Assembly (NCBI GenBank): GCA_007449985.2 | Contig: VIIQ02000600.1 | Location: 186,001-250,000, forward strand | Length of the DNA: 64,000 nucleotides | Source: Desmodesmus armatus | Lineage: Eukaryota > Chlorophyta > Chlorophyceae > Sphaeropleales > Scenedesmaceae | Direction of reading: 5' to 3' | In this document: piece after piece, positions 48,297-57,848 of the stretch | How positions within the stretch are numbered: position 1 is the first letter of the stretch | Layout of the letters: every line of letters starts with the position of its first letter | Notes under the pieces: generated by a model | What the model saw: only the letters and a program-made list of their open reading frames with translations | The model's database searches: none | Told to the model about the DNA's origin: nothing | Program-made: the position numbers and the translations under genes

Positions 48297-49824
48297 TCAG
48301 GCGCGCTCACCACGGATGCGGCGTGCCAGCTGCATGTCCTTGGGCATGATGGTCACACTGCAGGGCAGCACAGCACAGCAGGGGGTTGACCGTTCAGTGC
48401 CGGTGGGAACACAAGCTGGCCTGAAACAAGCCTGAATCTAGGCCACCAAATGATCAGGCCATGCCATGAGTTGTGATGCAGCCCCCTTGGCTGTGACAGC
48501 TGTGCTTGCCTGGCAGCTCAACATATGCAAGACGGACCGTCAGGTTGCTTTGCCCAACCGTTGACGTGACAAGGTGCTAGGTGCTGATGGCATTTGATGG
48601 CATTGCCTTGACTAACAAGGTGCCACCTAGTAGTTGCTCACGTCAAGTTGACAGGATCTCGTCCACTAGGCGGCAGGACGCCTGCTTGCAATGGCGGTGA
48701 CAGTGATCCTACAGTGTATGTAATGAAGTGACAGCTGGCATGCACTTCAAGATTCTCTCAGCTGCACGTGACGTGACACATGCTGTCTCTTGACACTGTC
48801 CCAGCACTGCAACACTGCCTGCCTGTGTTGCTACCAGCCTAGCAATATATTACGCCAGCTCGTCCGGCTGCAACCTTCAGAACGAAACTGACAGTGATGA
48901 CTACTAGTATGGCAACCAGCTTGGGGCAGCTCACCGCTTTGCATGAATGGCGCACAGGTTGGAGTTCTCAAACAGCCCCACCAGATAAGCCTCAGCAGCC
49001 TCTTGTAGGGCCAGCAGGGCACTGCTCTGGAAACGTATGTCAGCCATGAACTACTGGTCGGCAGCAACCTCTCGCACCAGGCGCTGGAAGGGCAGCTTGC
49101 GGAGGAGCAGCTCTGTGGACTTCTGGTACTTTCTGATCTCCTTCAGCGCCTGCGCAAACCACCAAGATTACAGCAGATCAGCCAGCAAGGACTGGCATAG
49201 CAGTCATTGGGGCACCATGGCTGCACTCCACCTAGCATGTATCAGCGCTGCAGCAGCACATTACCAGCCACTGTACCTTGCCACTAGCCTGCAGCCAAAA
49301 TTTATTGTACAGCGCCTGCAATGAAAAACATGAGCTAGGATGCAACGGCCAAATGCAGCGCCGGCATCGCATTTAGCACTCTGCAGCTGCCAGCAGTCAA
49401 GGCACCACGCATGATTGGTACAGTGACTGTGCAGGTAATCTGGCAAGCAGGGGTGAGTTGCTTCCCCAAACCTGCAATTCTCAATTCAAACAGCCTACCC
49501 CACCTTGGTCCCTGGCCTGTAGCGGCGCTTCTTCCTGCCTGTGGTGCTTGCACGTGCTGCACGTTTTCCCTTCATGCGCTCCTAACCATGGACAAGACAC
49601 AGGTAAGGTCAGCGTGTGCCGTCGCCTTACACGTACAATAAGCTCCATATGTTACCGATATTTCATCGCTTTAGGGCTCCGAGGCATGTGACAGGGTGCT
49701 GCTGCTGTGGCATGAAGTGCTGCTGCTGTGCATGCACTGAGGGCCCACCTGCTTGGTAGCTGCGAGACGGCCTGGCTTGCCAGTTCCTGTGCTTTTTCTT
49801 GCCGTTTTGTTTGATCCGAGCCAT
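48297..49824 (-). pseudogene. Histone H3 variant 2, inverted copy, disabled
   Basis: Four exon-like blocks on the minus strand, 49824-49749, 49581-49504, 49149-48935 and 48357-48297, have the same layout as the other copies. Exon 3 is closest to variant 1, sharing its two-residue loop 1 extension (FMADIRFQ) and FEN-S in place of FEDTN. Two lesions are visible. In exon 1 an extra A in the AAACAAAACGG stretch near 49806 shifts the tail out of the ARKSTG frame and leaves it one base out of phase with exon 2. In exon 3 a TAG at 49053-49051 replaces the second Gln of the DQQF motif. The splice sites remain intact. It is probably a recent pseudogene unless one lesion is a consensus error; the stop alone would remove most of the fold. 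Confidence 0.82.
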
Positions 49825-50309
49825 TGCTGAATTGCCAATGAGGCCTGCGCAAGAACGGTGCACTGAGTTTAGCAGAGGCAGCGAGTTGAATGCCACAGCA
49901 GACGAGATGGTGTTACAGAGTCCACCACATATACCTGTGCGATCTCGAATGTCCTGTGTGCCTGGTGCCCGATTTTCACTGCTGCCCTTTCATCTTCCAC
50001 ATCTAGACATCCTGTCCCCGGTATGCTGGGTAGCTTTGATTATTTTGTCAAAGGTAGATCCTTGTTGAACAGTGCCTACGCCAGCTGCTTCTTATTGCGT
50101 TCAAGCAATCCAAGAGACAGTGAGAATCTCAGAGCCTCACTTCAACTAAGCAGAGCCAGCCCAGGAGGCATTTTGAAGTGAGTGGGACGCATCAGGACAC
50201 TGTCTGCAGTCTGTTTCGTCTTCAGTGGTTGCAAGCAAGCCCAGTCAATGCAAAAGCAATCATTCATCCACCTTGGCTTACCTCCCGCAGGGCGCACGAG
50301 CAAACTGAC
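49825..50309. other. Head-to-head spacer between H3 copies 2 and 3
   Basis: The 485 bases lie between divergent H3 start codons and would hold both promoters. No clear TATA box is seen. Confidence 0.4.
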
Positions 50310-51887
50310 ATGGGTCGCACCAAGCAAACGGCAAAGAAAAGCACTGGAAGTGCCAAGCCGCGCTCCTTTGCTGCTATGGCGAAGGTGGGCCAGCACGTCA
50401 TACACAGCAGCAGCACACAGCATGTTGGATGTTCTTAGCCTCGGGGCCTCCAAATAGGAGAAATACTACAAACTTACCCACAATGAGGCATGCTGGACGC
50501 GCTCTAGCCGCGGAAACTGCCGGCTGTGTGTGTTGGAAACTGACCACAGCTACGCCAGTTCACAGCAGATAGGCCAGCACTGCCAGCCTTGACAGCGCAC
50601 TGTGCCTAAAACACAGCATTTCCCACCCCTCTGACATGTATCCATCTACTGCCGGTGTGTATGTCTGTAGGTTGTATACAAGAGGCGTGCAGCGGCAGGC
50701 ACCACGCGCAGGCCAAGACGCTACAGACCTGGCACCTTGGTGCGTTGTTGCAGTGCACGTTGTCGTGTGATAATGCAACACGACAAACACACCCTGCTCA
50801 ACTTCATCAGTAGGAAGCCCAGTTGACCTGACGTCCATGCCGGCAGTTTTGGCAAGCTACAAGCCACATGCTTGTGGTGCTACCATGCATTGGTGCTCAG
50901 CAGCGGCTGCAGCAGATCAGCAGGTGCAGTGGAGATCTGTCAGATCTGCCTTATGTGTGGTACTCGAGTGAGAAACAGCACAGCCTCCTTTGCTGGCAGC
51001 CAAGAAATGGACCAAGATCCCCCCTTCACCATTACTAGTAGTGACAAAAAAGCCTTGTCCACCAAGTATGAGGCGGATGTGGGAGGTTTTGCTGCTGGGT
51101 CTGTAACTGCTGATGCGGCTGTTGCTGCTGGTTTGCGCAAGCCCTCAAGGAGATCAGGAAGTATCAGAAGTCAACAGAGCTGCTCCTTCGCAAGCTGCCC
51201 TTCGAGCGCCTGGTGCGAGAGATTGCGAAACAGTACAAGACTGACCTGCGCTTCCCGGCCAGCGCACTGCTAGCCCTTCAGGAGGCGGCCGAGGCCTACC
51301 TGGTTGGGATGTTTGAGGACGCAAACCTGAGCGCGATCCACGCCAAGCGGTAAGCCAGCTGGTTTACACAGTGATCATGACTCCGTTGTCAGCGGCCTGC
51401 AATGCTATGTGCCTTTCATAAGGGTGCATTCCACATGGGCAGCGCTGCAATGAGGCTGTGTCCATCTGTTGATGCGGAAAGGAACAAGATGGAGAGCCTA
51501 CTAGTAGGAGCGTGGGTTAGTCATCATGATGTGCCTATGAAAGCCAGTGCGCACTGGCACCAAGCCTCACGGCACGCATGCCTTGATGCGCTTGAACATC
51601 AAGGCTTCAGTCGTGAACCAACTAGAAAAGTGGTAGCGGGAAGCTCAAGATTGCTATAATGTTCTCAGGACCTGCGCTGGCATCACTGACAACTTTTGTT
51701 GCCCGAGAAATTTCTCTGGAAGCTGCGCCATTGTGACACGACTTTGTAAGATCTTGACAACTGCCCTGACAGCTTCAGCCTCTGCGATCTTACTACAACT
51801 GCCCTGCCTGCTGTGCTGTCCTGCAGTGTGACCATCATGCCCAAGGACATGCAGCTGGCACGCCGCATTAGGGGCAAGCGCGCCTGA
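50310..51887 (+). CDS. Histone H3 variant 3 with damaged exon 3 acceptor
   Basis: Exon blocks: 50310-50384 ([16 protein letters not shown]), 50671-50739 ([19 protein letters not shown]), 51141-51349 and 51827-51887 (TGA). Exon 3 encodes [56 protein letters not shown] and LSAIHAKR. Loop 1 has canonical length; the FEDTN threonine is alanine, RFQSS is RFPAS, and the terminus is RGKRA. The base before exon 3 is A (51140) where the sister genes have the G of the intron-ending AG, so the sequence reads GCGCAA|GCC. The next usable AG, one base later, would shift the frame. Either this copy is decaying, it uses a rare AA acceptor, or the base call is wrong. The remaining frame is clean. Length would be about 137 residues. 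Confidence 0.65.
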
Positions 51888-53029
51888 AGACAGCCTGTGC
51901 CCTTCAAATGTTCAGTGTTGCGCCGATGTACTGCTGCAGGTGGCAGCCGCTGAGGCTGAGCGGTGTCAATGGCCAGGTTGAGACATGTACAGTATGACCA
52001 GAAGTTTCACCACGCTGTCTAGGCTATGATCTGCTGCCAGCAGAAGCACCAGTTTTTGAGGGATGTGTACACTACACTAGGCGTGTGGCTTTGTTGAGGG
52101 TCCTTTGGCCATGCCATTGCAGTGACTGCCAGGTGCATTGTGGTTGCATTACGTGGTGGGCTGCATGGCGCTGGTGTCACGCCACCTCAGCCTGATGAAA
52201 AAGGTCCACCTTGAGTACCTGTCAGGCTACCTACAATCATTATGATAGCCTGCAGTTACTGCGCTGCTGACAGTGCATTCAATGCACTCTCAGAGAGTTG
52301 GAACATGTTCTTGCTGCACTGGCCTGCAGTGTCCTGACATGCTGCAAGCTTTTCTGGCTATTGGGGACTCGATTGCTGTTGATGCACGTCCATGACTCAG
52401 CCTGACACTCGGAGTGTTCGCATGTGCCTCAGCACAGGGCTTTCATTGATGACCAGCGGGCACTGCCAGCGGCGTCAATGTCCAGAACGAAGTGTTCCAG
52501 TTGACCTCGTGCCAAGCTGGCGGGGGGCCTGTGCTGGCATCTCGATGCAGCTGCTGCTGCCTGCTCAACATATCATAGTGCGAGGTAACATATGTGATGA
52601 CGTTGACTATTTGAATGATGCAATGCGCCGGTCTGCAGTCCAGCTGGCTTGCAGCAGCTCGGACCACCAAAGTTGATGATGGCCTAGATGGGCCTCGACC
52701 TCGAGTGAAATGGCAGCAGGGGTGCAAAATCAGCTGATGTAATGGCCGTCTGTTTTCAACTGTGCAAGTGTGCGATGCCGAGGTTGCGCTCAGTCACTGT
52801 TTCGACGTGACGACTGAGTCACGCGGGATTCGACCGAGCGAGACCCGTTATTACTACGTGGTAGAAACACAAAATACGTCGAATGATATTTTAGAATTTA
52901 AGACGAATCAATTTCTCGCACGCACATCCTCGACAACACCATCGTGGGCAGTTGCGTGAAAACTGATCTTCAGATCACCACTACTGGCCCCTCGTCTACT
53001 GTCAAGCACAACAAGGCACCTTGCTCGCT
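51888..53029. other. Intergenic region and promoter of H3 variant 4
   Basis: The first 900 bases are ordinary TG/CA-rich spacer. From about 52780 to 52960 the composition changes to CpG-rich and AT-rich (for example GATATTTTAGAATTTAAG, 52885-52902). This is consistent with a CpG-island-like promoter immediately before the ATG at 53030. Confidence 0.45.
52780..52960 (+). promoter_or_regulatory. CpG-rich/AT-rich putative promoter of H3 variant 4
   Basis: The segment has many CpG dinucleotides (ATTCGACCGAGCGAGACCCG) and a T/A-rich stretch. It ends about 70 bases before the start codon and stands out against CpG-poor flanks. Confidence 0.4.
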
Positions 53030-54682
53030 ATGGCCAGGGTAAAGCAAACTGCAACTAAGAGCACTGCTGTGGCGAAGAAGAGGCTGAAGGCTGCCGCTGC
53101 CAAGGTGAGCTTGTGGGTGCACACTGCCTGTGATGCAGAACGTAGCGCCCTCGTCAATGCGTGCAGGACCTGATGCAATGACATTGTATGCATCCTTTCT
53201 AAACAGACAGAACTTTCGAGATGTACTACTTCAACTCAAGGTGGTAGCAGGCCTGCTGCTTCTTCAGCCACTCTGCGGCAGTCTGAGCTCCGGAGCAAGT
53301 ACTCAAGGATCCTTGAGCCCTTGCTGTTGTGACCTACAAATGCACTTCATTCGTTTGCTCGGAATCTGTCGACAGGGGAAGGGCAGGAAGTCTAGGGCAA
53401 AAAAACGGGCTGGAGCTGTGGTAACCAAGCCCATGAGGAAGCCCAAGCGCTACAGGCCTGGCACACGGGTGAGGAAAGTAGAGTGTCACAGGGTGTCTGC
53501 ACCGTTGAATGGTGAGCCGGTCACTGCACTAAGCCTTAGTCAAGGGTTGCCCCCATGTGACAGGTGAAGCTGGAAATGCAGCTGTTCAGCTTCACTACCA
53601 GCAGGGGCCCTACTATCATAGCTTGATTTTGCCTGTGCACGCTCCGCCGCAATGTGTTTGTCAGCGGCTCCCCTCTGTACTGCCAGTGACTGCATGACGT
53701 GCGTGATGTGGCACATCAGTGGGGGCAGCGTGGGGATCATGGAACTGCTTACTAAGCATGGTAGTACCATGCCAGGCATTGTTGTACGGTATGGCATAGC
53801 ATGCAAACCCTAAGGTTGGTCAACTAGTACACAGTGGCATCACTCATAGAGTCCTCAACAATGCATGTTGTCCGACAATGTATTGACATCCAGTGGACCC
53901 ATCCACCTTCACGTACTTTGACAAGGAGCTTTGCATGACGAGGCAAACTTTGGTGATTGACAGCATTGCTTGAGACTCTCTGAGCTGGTGCATCACAATG
54001 CACATGCCGCATGTGAGCCTCACGCCCAGCCCGGCTTTGGCAGTCTGATCAGACCGTCAGCAGTGCACCGCGAAAGGCGTTCCCAAAAAATGCCCTTCCT
54101 GCACTGCATCTTCTTGTGCCCAGGCCCTCATGGAGATCCGCAAGTATCAGAGGACCCAGGCTCTCTTGCTGCGCAAGCTGCCCTTCCAGCGACTGGTGCG
54201 TGAGGTGGCTCTGCCCCTGCAGCCAGACCACTTGAGATGGCAGCCCCAGGCCCTGGAGGCAGTACAGGAGGCAGCTGAGGCCTACCTGGTTGGCCTGTTT
54301 GAGGACGCCAACCTGTGCGCCATCCATGCCAAGCGGTGAGTTGACGCCGGCCTGGTGGCGTATACTCACGAGCCTTGATGACTCACCAGAAAGAAAGCCT
54401 CAGGCATCTGCAGAGCTTGTAGGTGTCATCACATCACAAATGCAGCAGCTCAGCCTGAGTGAGGATACAAATGTGCACACAGCATGATGCAGGTGGCGTT
54501 CTTGCACTCAGGCAATGCAGAGCGATCAGGTGCATTCTATGCCAAACTTCTCATCTGTACTACTGTTGGTGACCCACCCCTGCCCCGCCGTGCCCTGCAA
54601 TGCCTTTCCCTGCAGCGTGACAATCATGCCCAAGGACCTACAGCTGGCACGCCGCATCCGGGGCGAGCGATTTGCAGGCTGA
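53030..54682 (+). CDS. Histone H3 variant 4, candidate centromeric H3 (CenH3/CENP-A)
   Basis: Exons: 53030-53104, 53376-53468, 54124-54335, 54616-54682 (TGA); 447 bases, 148 residues. The tail is very basic and diverged ([19 protein letters not shown], then [16 protein letters not shown]), lacking an ARKS motif around K9/K27. The fold includes [67 protein letters not shown] and [20 protein letters not shown]. Compared with canonical H3, loop 1 is one residue longer, the Phe of RFQSSAV is Trp (RWQPQAL, like human CENP-A NWQAQAL), the FEDTN Thr is Ala, and the C terminus is extended by Phe-Ala-Gly after GER. These are established CenH3 hallmarks, so I favour a centromeric role; other divergent H3 variants remain possible. 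All splice sites and phases are intact. Confidence 0.7.
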
Positions 54683-56329
54683 TTGCACAGCTGTTTAGTG
54701 CGTGTGCGTGTGTATTCACAACAGTCAAGACAGCAGGCAGCTGCTGATAGGTGGTGATTCGCTTGCGTATCAAGAAGTTATGTCCGACACATATGATATT
54801 CCATGTGCTGTGCATCATGCCTGATGGTCTGTCTGGTGGATGAAATTCGTGTGGCACGAGATTGTCCAGCATAATCAGCATGCATGGCAGTTGTGGGATT
54901 GCGGTGGGGGGTTTGTTGGCAGATGTTTGAACGGTCTGTGAGGCAGTACAGCTGTGGGTGCGTGACCTCTACCAAGGCTGTCAGCACTGCATGCTAGGGG
55001 CGCAGTTCATTGGGGTTGGTTGCAAGTGGTTGCAAGGTTTGTAGGAGCACATGAGCCTCTGGCTCCCTTGGGGGTTGCTCAGACAATTCTATATTTTGGT
55101 GATTGTATGTGATGCTGTGCTGTGCTTGAACACTTTGCTCAATACTCATTTTGTGACATACGTATTAGATGCATCACAAGGCCCTCTGCACAATACAAAG
55201 CAACCAACACACGCCCACGCAATGACATAGACTTTGGAAAGGTCTTGGTGGCCTGCCCAGGATCAAAAAAGATCATGTGACAAGCATGTTTGTGTATCAG
55301 CATTGCACATACTCAACACACCCCCTGTGTCAGTGACCACAACAACAGTACTGTGGTCACTACTGGCCACAACAACAAATGCACACAATGGCACTCCTGC
55401 ACTACTCCAGTGCATACTACGCTAACACACCTGTTGCAAACACCACGATGTTCCATGCGGCATGGAAGATATGCACGCATAGCTTTCCAAGGTCCAGACA
55501 CATCACACAAGGGCTGAGTATTCAAAGGTCATGTCCCAACAAGTTGTCCTGATGACGGCTGAGCAAGCCCTGCATGTTGCTGCAACCCTACATCTGTGAC
55601 AGGGCTACTGGTGCCATATGATAAGCCTGTGCTGCCGGCAGCAACAGTATGCATCTGACAAGTCCTGACAGAAACATATGTTGAACACCTTTGATGTACT
55701 ATTGCTGACTGCTGCACTTCCTACACCTAACTATCTATGCAGCAGACTTGGTTCAGCACCCTGACTTGTTTCCAACACGCCTGCCTTCTGCCAACCATAG
55801 GACATGTGCACATGCAAGTGATGACCCTCATTGTCCTGGGCATACACTGCAGACAACATAGCAAAGATCTGATGCAAGGGGATGCAGAACAAAAACAATG
55901 AGGCAATCACTACACTTCAGCAGAGCCTGTCTGCCTGTCTTTTCTCAGTTGACTGAGGCATACAGCGCCAGCGAAATCTGCCTGCAGCACTAGGCCATGT
56001 GAGTGCGCTGCCCTCAGGTCACCACAACACAAGCGAAGATGCAGGTGCAGGCAGCATGCCTGATGCGGCGCTGACATTGAAAACATGGTGCTGACACCAT
56101 CAAAACAGTGACCACCAGGCAACACACAACATTTGCTCGATCCAAGCCATACATCAAGCACCGCCCAGCATAGCACCCCACAAAAGAGCACCAAGCACCA
56201 CACAGGAGTGCACTGCATCAGCTCCCGCAGCTGTGACACAACAGCTCCCGCAGTTGTGACACCGCAGCTGGACACAACAGCTTATTTCAGACTGGCATCA
56301 GTAACCGCCTGCTTCATGCTCAGATTGGC
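54683..56329. other. Intergenic region right of the H3 cluster
   Basis: No gene signature is found on either strand. Open frames are short and rich in Cys/His, as expected from TG/CA-rich spacer. Confidence 0.45.
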
Positions 56330-56589
56330 TCAGAATGCTGCGCCATGAAGCAGGGTGGCACTGATGTTGTGACGCAGGGCCGGCAGTGGCTTGAACATCT
56401 CACAGCTGCTGTCTGGCACGCCATACCCGCACTTTGTGTAGAACCCCTGAGCAGACTGCACACTCAGCAGCTTGATGCCTTGGATGATCTTACAGGCCTT
56501 GCACAGCTTGCTGCTGACAGCCATACTGCCCACACCAGCACCTTGCGCCCCTGTGAAACCATCACCATGCGCCAACGTGCCCAGGGGGC

Positions 56590-56635
<46 letters not shown>

Positions 56636-57848
56636 GTCGCCACACCCACAGGTCAGACCGCTGTTTGGCGCTGACGGAGGCATCTCCAGGGATGACAGCG
56701 ACAAACAGGAGCCTGTGCTGGTGCTGCCGCCCAAGATGCTGCTGCTCCCAGAGCTTGAGCTGATACTTGTGCTGCTGTTGGTGCTGACAGTGCTTGCCAG
56801 ACTGCTGATGCTGCTGCAGCTGGACGACAGGCACATGCCTGTGTAGTTAGGTGCTTCCTGCAGGCCGCAGGACACGGCGGCAGTGGGTGGTGTGCTGGGG
56901 CCGTCCGGCAGCAGCACTGGCAAGCTGCTGTAGCTCCTGCGCTGGGGTACAGCTGGGCCCAGCTGCGCCGCTGTGGGGTCCCAAGCGCTGCCTGCGCTGC
57001 TGTCCCCGGGGACTGCCGTAATGGGGTTGAGGCCACAGCTATCAAGGCATGTAGCTGCAGGGTCCTGCAGGGGGGCAGTGCTGCCTGCTGCTGGCTCTGT
57101 GATGCCGAAGAAACCCTCAGAGATCGCATCACAATTGTCGGCCACAAACTGCTCGATGTGCTGGAGCAGTTGACTGCCAAGGCCACGGTTGGGGCTGTTG
57201 CAGCACAGGAGCTCAACATACCTGCGAGTCAGTGAAGGCAGCCGGCATGGACTGAGGATGCGAAGGTACTTAAACAGCAGTGACTGGTTGCGCAAGTGCA
57301 ACACAGCAGGACTGCCCCAGCACAGCCCAAACATGCGAAGACGGGTGAGCATGGTAATGCTGATGATGAGATGCATTTCCTGACCCACTGAGCAATCAGC
57401 AGTAATGTTGTACAGCTCCTTGCTTTGAACAAAGCACAGCACTAAGTCATGACAGATGAAATGCGCGTGCGCGCGCGTCCAGCACATTATGGCACGGCAC
57501 TTGCATGTGTGGCATGTCAGCGCCGTCCTTGCTGCAGGACCGAGGGTAGAACAGGCCCGCTGCCAGGACTGATTTGCTGTCCTTGGAGGTCAAGGTGGCC
57601 AGGAACATGTAGTGGGCTTCATGCAGAGCGGCTGTGTCACCTGCCGCAGTTGCTGCTGTGACTTTTGCAGCCTGCTCCTTGACCATGGTCCACAGCTGCA
57701 TACACACAAACTGATTCGTGCGCTGCACAATGCTGCCAACGTGCTCCAAATCACCCCATCCTGTTGATGGAGTAATGCTCAACAGCAGCTCCTGACCAAG
57801 AGCACGACCAACCATGGCCAGCTCCTGCTGCAACTGCAGGCACCCCAT
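56330..57848 (-). CDS. GNAT-like acetyltransferase split by a large Ser/Ala-rich insertion
   Basis: The proposed exons are 57848-57501 and 57379-56330; both are multiples of three, giving 465 residues. The second exon has GNAT features at both ends: YVELLCCNSPNRGLGSQLLQ (beta4/P-loop-like motif A) and IKLLSVQSAQGFYTKCGYGV (motif B, A-x-x-FY-x-K-x-G). Between them are about 200 residues rich in Ser, Pro and Gly, including a poly-Ala tract encoded by a (CTG)n run at 56592-56634 on the plus strand. The family acetylates amines using acetyl-CoA; the substrate is unknown. The start MGCLQLQQELAMVG (57848) is my choice. The same frame is open upstream to 58154 and includes a hydrophobic stretch, so a longer N terminus is possible. 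The donor (CAA|GTGCCG) is weak and the intron assignment tentative. Confidence 0.5.
56592..56634 (+). repeat. (CTG)n trinucleotide run inside the GNAT-like gene
   Basis: About fourteen CTG/CTT triplets run uninterrupted. Read on the minus strand in the coding frame they give a poly-Ala tract. Confidence 0.9.
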
